64,000 nt of DNA from Saccharopolyspora gloriosae (GCF_014203325.1 NZ_JACHIV010000001.1:6511501-6575500); one strand, 5' to 3'; counted from the first letter of the stretch, positions 1-8,720 are shown. Notes: a model not told the origin generated them from the letters alone. Translations and numbers: made by a program.

Positions 1-1317
1 GAGCACGTGGCCCTGCGCGAATCCGTCGAGACCCCAGAGCCAGAACTCGTGCCCGCGTTCCAGCGCCGTGCCCAAGTAGCGGGGGATCCGCACGAACAGC
101 GTCAGCAACGACAGGAACAGCACCGGCACCACGATCGCCACCCAGCAGGTGACCAGCAGCCGGACCTGGGGGCGCAGACCGGCGCCGACCTGCTCCCCCG
201 GCTGCTGCTTGCCGAGCAGTTTGCGCACGAACGGCCGCACGTGCGCGAACAGGTTCGGCACCCCCACCAGGTCGCCGAGGATGTAGTAGCCGTCCAGCCG
301 GATCAGCGGCAGCAGCTGCTGGAGCATCTGCATGTGGCTGAGCACGATGAACACCGCCAGCGGTGCGAAACCCGTCGCCCAGAACAACCCGGCCATGCCG
401 ATGATGTAGATCGCGTTGAAGTACAGGCCGCCCAGGTCGGTGCGCAACCGGCCGGCCCGGTCGAGCCGGTAGGCGTCGGTGACGTTGGTGTAGAACGCCG
501 GGAAGATCAGCAGGATGCCGAAGCCGATCGCGCCGGGCCTGCCGCCGCCGTAGTGGCACCCGGCGGCGTGCCCGCTCTCGTGGAACAGGGTGGACGTGAC
601 GATCAGCAGGATCAGCACGAGCACGTGCGCCGGGTCGCCCACGGACGCGTGGAACGCCGCGTCCAGCGAACCGGAGGCCACCAGCGCCACGTCCGCCACG
701 ACCATCGCGCACAGCACGGTGACCACGATGACCGGCTGGAACAGCGGGGCCAGCACGGCGGCCAGCACGCGCACCACGCCCGCGGGCAGCAGCACGCCGC
801 GCATCGCCAGCGAGATCAGCGGGTCCGCCTTCGGCGCCTCCGCCACCGGTTCGTCCAGCTCCGCCACGCCCAGCTTGTGCAGCTTGTCGCCGATCAGGAA
901 ACCCACCCCGGCCGCGGAGATCTCCGAGCCGCAGGCCGCGGTGACCCGCTCGGCGATCTCGCGCAGGTCCCGGTGCCCGTCGATCTGCGAGGCGACCAGG
1001 TGGAGGAGCTCGGACACCAGGATCATCTGCCCGTCGGCGCGGGCGATGAGGAACCGCGGATCGGTGTACCCGGCGCCTTCGTACCGGCCGCACAACGAGA
1101 CGCCGTCCGCGAGCTGCGGCACGGAGCGCTCGTCCACCTCGGCGATCTGGGCGGGGTCTCCGGCGGTGGTGGCCGCCGGCGCGACCTCCGCGCCGGTGCG
1201 GTCCGCGTCCGGCCGCTCGGGTGCGGCGCCTTGCGCGGGCACGACGGGCAGGGCGGGCTCGGTGGGAAGGTCGGGCTCGGCGGGTGCCGCCCGCCCTACC
1301 TGGGTCGCTTCTGACAT
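1..1317 (-). CDS. M50-type membrane metalloprotease with PqqD-like N-terminal domain (3' partial)
   Basis: The frame is open from an ATG at 1317 to the window edge (439 codons, no stop), so the C-terminus is missing. GGAGGGG lies 4 bases before the ATG. Residues 1-60 are Pro/Ala-rich. About residues 65-150 resemble a PqqD-like or winged-helix peptide-binding domain (pattern DG..ILVSELLHLVAS.IDG...L.EIAE). Then come hydrophobic segments, with the zinc motif HESGH at residues 246-250 in a membrane context and a later LDGYYILGDL segment matching the DG motif of M50 (site-2-type) proteases. Such proteins are usually annotated as putative peptide zinc metalloproteases and often accompany exported peptides. 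It lies 77 bp after three tiny paralogous ORFs on the same strand, so processing or export of those peptides is the natural inference, not shown directly. Confidence 0.85.
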   Translation of the reverse strand, partial: MSEATQVGRAAPAEPDLPTEPALPVVPAQGAAPERPDADRTGAEVAPAATTAGDPAQIAEVDERSVPQLADGVSLCGRYEGAGYTDPRFLIARADGQMILVSELLHLVASQIDGHRDLREIAERVTAACGSEISAAGVGFLIGDKLHKLGVAELDEPVAEAPKADPLISLAMRGVLLPAGVVRVLAAVLAPLFQPVIVVTVLCAMVVADVALVASGSLDAAFHASVGDPAHVLVLILLIVTSTLFHESGHAAGCHYGGGRPGAIGFGILLIFPAFYTNVTDAYRLDRAGRLRTDLGGLYFNAIYIIGMAGLFWATGFAPLAVFIVLSHMQMLQQLLPLIRLDGYYILGDLVGVPNLFAHVRPFVRKLLGKQQPGEQVGAGLRPQVRLLVTCWVAIVVPVLFLSLLTLFVRIPRYLGTALERGHEFWLWGLDGFAQGHVL

Positions 1318-1393
1318 GGTTCCCCTCCAGGAAAACCGGCCGGGGACGGAAGAGTTCCCGTCCCCGGCCGGCCGGCACGTCCGATATCCGCTT

Positions 1394-1561
1394 TTACTTT
1401 CCGTATCCGTACTGGTTGGCCAGCGCGAGTGCGTCGCCGCCGACGGCGGTCGCGACGGCGATGTTCACCGGCACGTTGACGTTGACGTTGACGAGGCCGC
1501 CCAGGGCCTCCCGGGCGGGCAGCAGCTCGGCCGGTTGCGCGGCCAGCTCCAAGCGGTCCAT
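1394..1561 (-). CDS. Small precursor-like peptide C (55 aa)
   Basis: Third of three related mini-genes. AGGAGG lies 4 bases before the ATG at 1561. The protein begins MDRLELAAQPAELLPAREAL and so shares the motif AELLPxREALGG with the two upstream peptides. The rest is an alternating Asn-Val run (residues 24-33) followed by ATAVGGDA and a Tyr/Gly-rich end (NQYGYGK). There is no Cys and no recognisable signal peptide. The conserved first half and divergent second half look like a leader plus core, but no modifying enzyme is visible in the window. I do not recognise the family. It is probably co-transcribed with the protease that starts 77 bp downstream. Confidence 0.7.
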   Translation of the reverse strand: MDRLELAAQPAELLPAREALGGLVNVNVNVPVNIAVATAVGGDALALANQYGYGK

Positions 1562-1637
1562 TCATCCTCCTCAGTGGTGTCCGGCCGCGCGCCACTGGTT
1601 TTCAACGGCGCACGGCCGGGAACTCGGTCAGGACAGG

Positions 1638-1823
1638 TCAGTCCTGGCTGAGGTCGACGTGCTGGTTGGCGGTGGCCCCGGCGTCGCCGCCCAGGGCGAC
1701 GGCGGTGGCGGTGTTCTGCGCGGCCACCAGGCCGAAGTACTCGTTGACGTTGAAGCCGCCCAGCGCTTCGCGCTTCGGCAGCAGCTCGGCGGAGACTTGC
1801 AGCTCGGAGATCTCGAACTTCAC
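1638..1823 (-). CDS. Small precursor-like peptide B (61 aa)
   Basis: Starts at GTG 1823 with AGGAG six bases upstream. The protein begins with KFEISELQVSAELLPKREAL and continues GGFNVNEYF, closely matching peptide A. The second half is Ala/Gly/Asn-rich (NTATAVALGGDAGA) and ends in an acidic tail (HVDLSQD). It has no Cys, no transmembrane helix and no signal peptide. Peptides A and B are about 70% identical by eye, whereas peptide C keeps only the AELLPxREALGG motif and the ATAVxxGGDA patch. The function is unknown; tandem paralogues beside a membrane protease suggest secreted or processed peptides. Confidence 0.72.
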   Translation of the reverse strand: MKFEISELQVSAELLPKREALGGFNVNEYFGLVAAQNTATAVALGGDAGATANQHVDLSQD

Positions 1824-1953
1824 GATGCGCTCCTACGAAGTAGAGATGGTGAGAACAGGTCGCGGCGCCAACGCCGCGGGAAAGGTGCCTCGGGGCAGGG
1901 GCCCCGAGGTCACCCCACGGCCCTGACCACGGAGTCCGTGGTCACTGACCAGG

Positions 1954-2142
1954 TCAGCCCTGGTCGAGGTCGATGTCCTGGTGGGCGGTCGCGCCGGCGT
2001 CCCCGCCGATGCCGACGGCGGTGGCGTTGTTCTCCGCGGCCACCACGGCGAAGTACTCGTTGAAGTTGAAGCCGCCCAGGGCCTCGCGCTTCGGCAGCAG
2101 CTCGGCGGACACTTCCAGCTCGGAGATCTCGAAAACGCTCAC
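1954..2142 (-). CDS. Small precursor-like peptide A (62 aa)
   Basis: First of the three tandem peptides. I prefer GTG 2142 over ATG 2157 because AGGAG lies seven bases before the GTG and because the resulting N-terminus (SVFEISELEVSAELLPKREA) then aligns end to end with peptide B. The second half reads GGFNFNEYF, NNATAVGIGGDAGATA and an acidic tail (DIDLDQG). The 5' region has a small hairpin (6-bp arms at 2181-2186 and 2192-2197) and three phased CGTCAC repeats, so a regulated promoter is likely to lie here and drive all three peptides and the protease. Confidence 0.72.
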   Translation of the reverse strand: MSVFEISELEVSAELLPKREALGGFNFNEYFAVVAAENNATAVGIGGDAGATAHQDIDLDQG

Positions 2143-2221
2143 GGTCGTACTCCTCATCGAGTTGACGAACTTTTCGAACGGCGGCGTTGTTCGCCGCTGC
2201 CGCGAAGTACGCCAGACCCGG

Positions 2222-2249
2222 CGTCACCGGCCCGTCACCTGGCCGTCAC
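2222..2249. promoter_or_regulatory. Three phased CGTCAC direct repeats upstream of the peptide operon
   Basis: CGTCAC occurs at 2222, 2233 and 2244, exactly 11 bp apart. On the coding strand these read GTGACG in units of GTGACGGSCMG. Repeats on one helical face between a response-regulator gene and the operon it precedes are typical activator sites. That the neighbouring LuxR-type regulator binds here is inference. Confidence 0.4.
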
Positions 2250-2357
2250 GGTGCGCGGTCGGCACTCGCGTGGGCTACCGGCAGGGCGCGTTCGGTCACC
2301 TGCGGTGAAACGTGCTGGTGCGCAGGGGAAATCGCGGGGCTCGGCCGGGAACGACAA

Positions 2358-2386
2358 GACCCGGCGACCGTCGTGGTCGCCGGGTC
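2358..2386. terminator. Hairpin terminator after the response regulator
   Basis: Perfect 12-bp stem GACCCGGCGACC / GGTCGCCGGGTC around a 5-nt loop, 37 bp beyond the stop of the response regulator. It separates the two-component operon from the peptide genes, so the latter probably need their own promoter. Confidence 0.75.
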
Positions 2387-2423
2387 GGGTGAATCGGGCG
2401 GGATCTTGCGGAAGGACCGCCGG

Positions 2424-3098
2424 TCAGTCCTGAGCGGCCTCGCCGTCCGCGTCCAGGCCGTGCTCGATGGCGTAGCGCGCCAGCTCGACGCGGTTGTGCA
2501 GCTGCAGCTTGCGCAGCGTGGACTGCACGTGGTTCTCCACCGTCCGGTGCGAGATGACCAGCTTGTTCGCGATCTGCCGTGCGGTGAGGCCCTTCGCGAC
2601 CTGGCGCAGCACCTCGGTCTCCCGGTCGGTGAGCTGCGGCGCCTGCGACTCCGCGCCCGGTGAGATCGCCATCCGCCGGTACTCGCCCAGCACCAGCCCG
2701 GCGAGGCCCGCGGTGAACACGGCGTCCCCGGCTGCGGTGCGGCGCACGGCGTCCACCAGCTCGTCCACCGATGCGGACTTGACCAGGTAGCCGGAGGCGC
2801 CCGCCTTCACCGCCTCCAGCACGTCGCTGTGCTCGCCGCTGGCCGACAGCACCAGCACCCGCGTGCCGGGGATCTCCTGGGTGATCTGCCGCGAGGCGTC
2901 CACCCCGGAGGTGTCGCCGAGGTTGAGGTCCATCAGCACCACGTCGGGCCGCACGGTCCGCGCGATGCGCAGCGCGGACACCGCGTCCCCGCTGGTGGCG
3001 CGGATCTCGAAGCCGCGTTCGGCGAGATCCCGCGACACCCCGTCGCGCCACATCGGGTGGTCGTCGACCACCATCACCGACACGTGCGGCTCGGTCAT
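2424..3098 (-). CDS. LuxR/NarL-family response regulator (MacR-like)
   Basis: 224 aa. N-terminal receiver domain with the acidic pair D12-D13, phospho-acceptor D57 (VVLMDLN) and K107 region (YLVKSA). C-terminal LuxR helix-turn-helix (LTDRETEVLRQVAKGLTARQ followed by RTVENHV). The ATG at 3098 overlaps the TGA of the kinase gene as ATGA, so the two are translationally coupled. The pairing with a DUF5931-type kinase fits the actinobacterial MacRS family, which acts on envelope or developmental genes in Streptomyces. Immediately downstream on the same strand are the three small peptides and the M50 protease, which are plausible targets. Confidence 0.92.
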   Translation of the reverse strand: MTEPHVSVMVVDDHPMWRDGVSRDLAERGFEIRATSGDAVSALRIARTVRPDVVLMDLNLGDTSGVDASRQITQEIPGTRVLVLSASGEHSDVLEAVKAGASGYLVKSASVDELVDAVRRTAAGDAVFTAGLAGLVLGEYRRMAISPGAESQAPQLTDRETEVLRQVAKGLTARQIANKLVISHRTVENHVQSTLRKLQLHNRVELARYAIEHGLDADGEAAQD

Positions 3099-4423
3099 CC
3101 TTCTCCTCCTCCGCGCGGTGCCGGGTCGGCTCGCCGGTCCTCCGGGGCCGTCGGTTCGGATCCCGGCGATGGGTCGGGCTGCGGGTCCGCGGTGCCTTGG
3201 GCGGCCGGTGCCGTCCGCCGGGTGAACATCCGCTTCGCCGCCGTTCTCGTCCGCCCGCTCGCCGCCCGGCCGGGCGGCGTGTTCGGGTGCGGTAACCGGA
3301 TCTCCCACTCGGTGCCCTCTCCCGGCGTGGTGTCCAGGGAGATGGTGCCGCCGAGGTGGTCGACCCGGCCGCGGATGGATTGGGCCACGCCCATGCGCCC
3401 CTCCGCCGCCGCTTCGTCCAGCCTGCCTTCGGCGATGCCCGGTCCGTCGTCCCGGACACTGATCACGATCTCGTTCGGCAGCTCTTCGAGCAAGACCCAT
3501 GCGCGGGCATCCGGTCCCGCGTGCCGGTCCACGTTCTCCACCGCTTCCCGCACGATCGAGAGCACGTCGGATCCGACCTGCTCCGGCAACCGGACCTCGG
3601 TGGCGGGGACGGACACCTGGACCTTGCCGGTGCGCAGCACCTGGAGGCGCGCGACCAGGTCGATCTCGCCGCCCGGATCGTGGTCCGGCGGCCCGGCCGC
3701 CACCAGCGACCGCAGCGCGATCTCCTGCTCCCCGGCGAGCCGGGCGAGTTCGGCGGCCTCGCCGCCCATCTCGACGCCGCGGTTGCGCACCCGGGCCAGC
3801 ACCTGCAGCACGCTGTCGTGGATGGAGCGGGCGAGCCGTTCCCGCTCGGCGGTCGCCGCTTCGGCGCGCAACGCCTGGCTGAGCCGTTCGGTGGAGCGGC
3901 GGGCGGTGTCGGCGGCCAGGCCGAACAGCAGGCCGCAGCCGATGAGCAGCACCGCGTCCTGGAACATCAGCGGTTCGACGCTGTCCCGGATCAGGAAGTT
4001 GATCAGCGCCGAGACCGCACCGGACACGCCACCGCCGAGCCAGCCCCACTGCACCGCCGCCAGCGTCACCATCGACGGCTGCCACATGGTCGTCACCGAG
4101 GGGATGAGCGCGTTCATCTGCTCCTCGGTCATGATCAGCTCGTTGCCGAGGAACAGCGCGGAGATCAGCACCTGGTCGGCGAGCACCAGCGCGTTCGTCC
4201 GGCCCTCCCGGTGCCGGAACCGCCACACGGTGAACGCGGTCCAGCCGATCATGATCACGAGTTCGAGGGCCGCCAGCGCCGGTCGCGCGTAGTGCGGGAG
4301 CTGCATCCCGAACCACACGATCGCGTAAACGAGCCCGACGGAGCGGAAGAAGTTGTGCGCGCGCCACAACGGCGAGCGTCCATCGGCGACGCGAGGGCGT
4401 TGTGGTGGCGTGGACTTCGGCAT
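3095..4423 (-). CDS. MacS-family sensor histidine kinase
   Basis: 442 aa from ATG 4423; GTG 4429 is equally possible and sits closer to the GAAGGAG ribosome site. The N-terminal ~165 residues form several transmembrane helices of the DUF5931 type (RAHNFFRSVGLVYAIVWFGM...). A dimerisation/phospho-acceptor helix follows with H202 in the motif SIHDSVLQVLA, then a HATPase domain (REAVENVDRHA, DDGPGIAEGRL, GVAQSIRGRV, GGTISLDTTPGEGTEWEI). The C-terminal ~65 residues are a low-complexity Arg/Pro tail. It phosphorylates the overlapping response regulator; the signal is unknown, though membrane sensing is implied by the absence of a large extracellular domain. Confidence 0.9.
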   Translation of the reverse strand: MPKSTPPQRPRVADGRSPLWRAHNFFRSVGLVYAIVWFGMQLPHYARPALAALELVIMIGWTAFTVWRFRHREGRTNALVLADQVLISALFLGNELIMTEEQMNALIPSVTTMWQPSMVTLAAVQWGWLGGGVSGAVSALINFLIRDSVEPLMFQDAVLLIGCGLLFGLAADTARRSTERLSQALRAEAATAERERLARSIHDSVLQVLARVRNRGVEMGGEAAELARLAGEQEIALRSLVAAGPPDHDPGGEIDLVARLQVLRTGKVQVSVPATEVRLPEQVGSDVLSIVREAVENVDRHAGPDARAWVLLEELPNEIVISVRDDGPGIAEGRLDEAAAEGRMGVAQSIRGRVDHLGGTISLDTTPGEGTEWEIRLPHPNTPPGRAASGRTRTAAKRMFTRRTAPAAQGTADPQPDPSPGSEPTAPEDRRADPAPRGGGEG

Positions 4424-4703
4424 GGCCACGGTTGCTCCTTCCCGATCGACCATCCTGCCGTATCGATCGAGTTCCGTGGCCCGATCATCGATCAACACGC
4501 TCAGTGTTTGTCGTCACCGACAGGGATTACACGAATGGAGCCAAGAGCCGGGTTTCCGGGCAAGATCAGGCTATGCCAGGCTCAGGAGAAGTAACCCGAT
4601 CCGGTAGTTGGCTGAAGTACTACACCGCCATTCGCGCGCATTCCGAATGCCATCGGATCATGGCCCGCTCGCCCGTCCAGGCGAGGAAGAGACGTGAGGA
4701 ATC

Positions 4704-5912
4704 ATGGCGCCGTGGCCCTTGTGGCGGCTCCGGGCACCAGCACTCGTCTACGTGCTGCTCATCCAAGCCGTGGCCTTCGGACTGGTCGTCCTGGTGCTGT
4801 CGCTGAATTCGCCGCCCACGCTCGAGGAGTGGTTCCGGTTCGCGATGCTCGGCGGCACCGCCGCCGCGGTCATCGTCGCCACCTCCGTGTCCATCCACCT
4901 GCGCAGCGGCATCCGGCGCGACCCGTGGACGGTGCACATCGCCTACCTGGCGGCGGGCGGCCTCGCCCTGCCGCCGAAACTGCTGTTCCTGCTGCTGCTG
5001 GGGCCCGCGCTGCACGGCGTGCTGGAGGCCCGGCCCGATCCGCACCGCTGGTTGTTCGTGACGGCGGCGACGACGCTGGCGGTGTTCGCCGGCCGCGGCA
5101 TCGTCGGCTGGCACGACCCCGAGTGGAACCCGCTGCTGGTGCTGCTCGGCGGCGTCGCGCTGCTGCTGGTGCGGGCGCTGGTGGTGGCCGTCGGCCTGCG
5201 GTTGCGCGAGCCCGCCGCCGCGCGCGAGGACGTGTTCGGGGACATGTTCGGGGAACCGATCGACGTGCTGCTGGGCATCGTGGCCGCGAGCTTCGGCGGG
5301 GTGCTGGGCATGGCGATGCTGCGCGAGCCGACCGTCGCCGTGCTGGGCGGGCCGGTGCTGGCGCTGCTGGACCTGGCGGGTCAGCTGCCGCACTGGCGGC
5401 GGTCGGCGCAGCGCGACGGCAAGACGGGACTGGCGAACGCGCTGCACTGGGACCGGGTCGCCCGCGTGGAGCTGCGGCGGGCCCGCTCGCGCCAGCGCGG
5501 CGCGGTGGTGCTGCTGCTGGACCTCGACCACTTCAAGCGCGTCAACGACGAGGTGGGGCACCTGGCGGGCGACGCGGTGCTGGCCGCGGTCGGGGTGATG
5601 CTGCGCGACAGCGTGCGCAAGGAGGACCTGGTGGGCAGGTTCGGCGGCGAGGAGTTCGTCGTGCTGCTCCCGAACGCCTACCTGGAAGTGGCGCACGCCG
5701 TGGCGGAGCGGGTGCGGCTGTCGACCGCGGCGCTGTCCGTGCCCACCCACGACACCTTGGGCGCGCCGCGCGAACTCGGCGGCTTGACGGTGAGCATCGG
5801 CGTGGCCACCACGACGCGATTCGGCTACGAATTGCCCGACCTGCTGGTGGCGGCGGATGCCGCGCTGCTGACGGCGAAAGCCTCCGGGCGCAATGCGGTC
5901 ATGTTCGCTTGA
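4704..5912 (+). CDS. Membrane-bound diguanylate cyclase (GGEEF)
   Basis: 402 aa. About six hydrophobic segments occupy residues 10-220, followed by a GGDEF domain. Catalytic features are present: DLDHFKRVND with the metal Asp and the substrate Asn, GHLAGD, and the signature GGEEF at 314-318. RKED five residues upstream matches the inhibitory I-site (RxxD), so product feedback by c-di-GMP is likely. GAGG lies eight bases before the ATG. The gene is divergent from the MacS-type kinase (about 280 bp apart) and ends at a strong hairpin shared with the convergent permease gene. The sensory N-terminus is unassigned. Confidence 0.9.
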   Translation: MAPWPLWRLRAPALVYVLLIQAVAFGLVVLVLSLNSPPTLEEWFRFAMLGGTAAAVIVATSVSIHLRSGIRRDPWTVHIAYLAAGGLALPPKLLFLLLLGPALHGVLEARPDPHRWLFVTAATTLAVFAGRGIVGWHDPEWNPLLVLLGGVALLLVRALVVAVGLRLREPAAAREDVFGDMFGEPIDVLLGIVAASFGGVLGMAMLREPTVAVLGGPVLALLDLAGQLPHWRRSAQRDGKTGLANALHWDRVARVELRRARSRQRGAVVLLLDLDHFKRVNDEVGHLAGDAVLAAVGVMLRDSVRKEDLVGRFGGEEFVVLLPNAYLEVAHAVAERVRLSTAALSVPTHDTLGAPRELGGLTVSIGVATTTRFGYELPDLLVAADAALLTAKASGRNAVMFA

Positions 5913-5973
5913 GTTCGAGATTCTCGGCGAACGGACATTCTCACGAGTGGAATGCACGGTCGTTGAAACAGTT

Positions 5974-6017
5974 CGAGTCCGGGTCGAGAGGGCATCCGCC
6001 TTTTCGACCCGGACTCG
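5974..6017. terminator. Bidirectional hairpin terminator
   Basis: Perfect 14-bp stem CGAGTCCGGGTCGA / TCGACCCGGACTCG with a 16-nt loop, T-rich on both flanks, between the convergent diguanylate cyclase and AI-2E permease genes. Confidence 0.85.
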
Positions 6018-6032
6018 TTTCGAATGTGGGGG

Positions 6033-7265
6033 TTATTCGACCGCGGTCGAACCGGAACCCGAATCGGTCCGGCCGGAGTCCTCGCCGGAGTCCGCCCCCG
6101 ACTTCGCCGGCGCCTCGGCTCCGGAGTCGTCGCCGGAGTCCCGCGGTGGCTCCGCCTCGTGCGGATCGTTCGGATCGACCGGGGTCTGCGCCCCCTCCCC
6201 CGCGGCCAGCGAGCGGATCGCCGAGTTCAGCACCGCGACCATCGGCACCGCCAGCAGCGCACCGACGATGCCCGCGAGCACCACGCCCGCGCTGATCGCC
6301 AGCACAACCGCCAGCGCGTGCACCTGCACCGCGCGGCCCAGCAGCAGCGGCTGCAGCACGTTGCCCTCGATCTGCTGCACCAGCAGCACCACGAGCACGA
6401 CCAGCAGCGCGTCCACCGGCCCGTTCGTGACCAGCGCGATCAGCACCGCGACCGAACCGGAGGCGACCGCACCGACGATCGGTACGAACCCGCCGAGGAA
6501 CACCAGCGCCGCCAGCGGCAGCGCCAGCGGAACGCCGATGATCGCCAGGCCGATCCCGATGCCCACCGCGTCCGCGACGGCCACCAGCGTGGTCGCCCGC
6601 ACGTAGCCGACCAGCGAGGCGAACCCGCGCACACCGGCGGTGTCGACCCGGTCCCGCACGTGGGACGGCACCAGCCCGAGCATGAACAGCCACACCCGGC
6701 GGCCGTCGTGCAGGAAGAAGATCAAGGTGAACAGCGCCAGCACGAGGCCGGTGAGGAAGTTGCCGAAGGTGGAGGCCGTGGACAGCGCCCCGCTGGTCAG
6801 CGCGGCCTGGTTCTCCTCCAGCCACTTCGCGGCCTGCCCGAGGTACTGGTCGATCTGCTCCTCGCGCAGGTGCAGCGGCCCCGACAGCAGCCAGCCCCGG
6901 ATCTGCCCGAGGCTGCGCAGGATCTGCCGCTGCAGTTCGGGGAAGCCGTTGACGAACGCGTTGATCACGAAGGTGAGCACGCCGCCGACCAGCGCCAGCC
7001 CGCCGACGAGCACCACGGCGGTCGAGATCGCCCTCGGCACCCGCAGCCGCGCCAGCCAGGACACGGCGGGCGCCAGCAGCGCCGCCAGCAGCAGTGCGAT
7101 GGCCACCGGGATGACCACTACGTTGAGCCTGCCGACGGCCTCGCTGAGCACGTACAACATGCCGAGCACCACCAGCAGGCGCCAGCACACGGCTGCGGTG
7201 ACCCGCAGGACCAGCGGTACGTGGGTGGCGGCGTCGTCCGGCGCGGTGATCTTCGGGTTGCTCAC
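6033..7265 (-). CDS. AI-2E family (PerM-type) transporter
   Basis: 410 aa from GTG 7265, chosen because TACGGT lies exactly six bases upstream, a leaderless arrangement. There are about eight transmembrane helices: a hydrophobic pair near residues 25-75, a soluble middle stretch (residues ~110-170, ILRSLGQIRGWLLSG...), then a C-terminal bundle with the family signature region (ALVFLGGFVPIVGAVASGSV, GNVLQPLLLGRAVQVHALAV). The C-terminal ~60 residues are acidic, Ser/Asp/Glu-rich and disordered. Family members export small molecules or act as Na+/H+ antiporters; the substrate here is unknown. Confidence 0.88.
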   Translation of the reverse strand: MSNPKITAPDDAATHVPLVLRVTAAVCWRLLVVLGMLYVLSEAVGRLNVVVIPVAIALLLAALLAPAVSWLARLRVPRAISTAVVLVGGLALVGGVLTFVINAFVNGFPELQRQILRSLGQIRGWLLSGPLHLREEQIDQYLGQAAKWLEENQAALTSGALSTASTFGNFLTGLVLALFTLIFFLHDGRRVWLFMLGLVPSHVRDRVDTAGVRGFASLVGYVRATTLVAVADAVGIGIGLAIIGVPLALPLAALVFLGGFVPIVGAVASGSVAVLIALVTNGPVDALLVVLVVLLVQQIEGNVLQPLLLGRAVQVHALAVVLAISAGVVLAGIVGALLAVPMVAVLNSAIRSLAAGEGAQTPVDPNDPHEAEPPRDSGDDSGAEAPAKSGADSGEDSGRTDSGSGSTAVE

Positions 7266-7515
7266 CAGGCCACCGTAACCGCGTCGGAGCACGCTCAGGT
7301 GAGGTCGGGCCGATCTCGTGGGCACGGCGCGACGGCCGCCTGTCACCCGATCCGGGAGTGTTCGGCGAGATCACTACCTCTGCGGCGCGGCTGCTGACAG
7401 AGTGCCCGTCGGCAGTGGACGTCGATCAAGCCGCCGAACGGCTCAATTCCACCGTTCGAACGGCCGATCTCCGCGCCGAATGCATCCGCGACGGAAAGTG
7501 GAGCCGGGCCAGCAG

Positions 7516-8577
7516 ATGTCGGACAGCCTCCGGAGAGCAGGCGGTGGTCGCGGTTGGCGGCTGCTCGCCCGAACTCTGGTCGTGGCGGGAGCCGCCGCGG
7601 CGGGGACGTCGGCGGGCTGGTTCGCCGGGCACGCCGGAGCTGACCCCGCGGTGCTCGACCTGCCCGGACCGGTGCTCGCCGCCGCGGACGACTCCGCGGG
7701 TGAGCGTGCTGCCGAGGACCGGCCGGAACCGTCCGGTTCGTCGCCGCTCCAGCGCCCCGTCGGCACCGTCGTGCACCACATCACCGAACCGCTGACCCGC
7801 GCTGCCGCGCCGGAGCCCGCCGAGGACGAGGAAGTTCCGGACGGCACCGGCTCCGCCGGCGACGGCGGAGCGGCCGGGAGCGCGCCGGGTCAGTCCGAAG
7901 TGGACACCGGGAGTCCGGAGTCCGCGGACCCCGGCCGGTTCTCGCTCGACTCCCTCGCGCCGCAGCGCCTCGTCGGCCGGGTGGCCGAGGCCGAACCCGT
8001 GACGACCGTGGTGCACGGCGCCGGTTCGCTGCTGGAACCGGTGCGCGGCGCGCTCGTCGCGGAACCTGGCGGCGAACGCCCCGGCCCGCCGCTGGGCGGG
8101 CTGACCCGGCCGGTGGCGCACGGACTGCACCAGCTGACGAGTCCACTGTGGAACCGACCGGCCCCGGAGCCGCCCGCGACCGCACCCCAGGTGCCCGTCG
8201 ACGCCGCTCCCGCCGCCGAGCTCCCGCCCGCACCGCAGGAAGCACCTGCCGCGCGAGCGATCGCGCACCCGGCCGCGCCCGCGGCCGCCACGACCGCCGC
8301 GTTCACCGCCGACGACACCGGCGGTTCCGCAGCCGCGCCCGCCGCGCCGCGCCAGGACCGGCCGTGGACGCCGGGCAAAGCGGCCACCCCGCCGCTGCCC
8401 CCGGGCGGATCCACCGGGCACGCGGGCGACGGCTCCGGCGGCCCCGGCGGAGTCGGGCTGACCTGGCCGATGGCGGACGCCGCCGCGCACCTCGCGGCCC
8501 TCCGCTCGCTCGACCGGACCGCGATCGCCGCGCCCGGCAGCGCCTTCGCCGCCTCGCCCGGCGCCACCCCCGACTGA
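7516..8577 (+). CDS. Exported Pro/Ala-rich protein with three internal repeats
   Basis: 353 aa from ATG 7516 (ATG 7480 also possible). A Tat- or Sec-like signal lies near the start (RLLARTLVVAGAAAAGTSAG). The rest is low-complexity, rich in Pro, Ala, Glu and Gly. Three short repeats are visible with the pattern P-V-x(3-5)-H-x(5-6)-P-[LV]: RPVGTVVHHITEPLTR, EPVTTVVHGAGSLLEPVR and RPVAHGLHQLTSPLW. I recognise no family. The gene is followed 143 bp later by another exported protein of unknown function on the same strand, and the two may be co-expressed. A 12-bp palindrome (CCGTTCGAACGG, 7452-7463) lies in the upstream region. Confidence 0.6.
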   Translation: MSDSLRRAGGGRGWRLLARTLVVAGAAAAGTSAGWFAGHAGADPAVLDLPGPVLAAADDSAGERAAEDRPEPSGSSPLQRPVGTVVHHITEPLTRAAAPEPAEDEEVPDGTGSAGDGGAAGSAPGQSEVDTGSPESADPGRFSLDSLAPQRLVGRVAEAEPVTTVVHGAGSLLEPVRGALVAEPGGERPGPPLGGLTRPVAHGLHQLTSPLWNRPAPEPPATAPQVPVDAAPAAELPPAPQEAPAARAIAHPAAPAAATTAAFTADDTGGSAAAPAAPRQDRPWTPGKAATPPLPPGGSTGHAGDGSGGPGGVGLTWPMADAAAHLAALRSLDRTAIAAPGSAFAASPGATPD

Positions 8578-8720
8578 TCCGCGGCGTGCGGCGCGCGTGC
8601 GCCGCAGACGACCGCACGTTGCCCCCGAGCCGCCGCGACCCCTGGTCGACATCCGATGACGGCGCGCCTCGAACCATTGCTCTTCCCGCTCGCGCGGGGG
8701 AAATATCCGAAGGAGACCGC

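Noticed and set aside
7-1314. Long rightward open frame opposite the M50 protease
   Set aside because: Translation is His/Arg/Gln-rich without domain resemblance; the leftward frame gives HESGH, membrane helices and a proper ribosome site.
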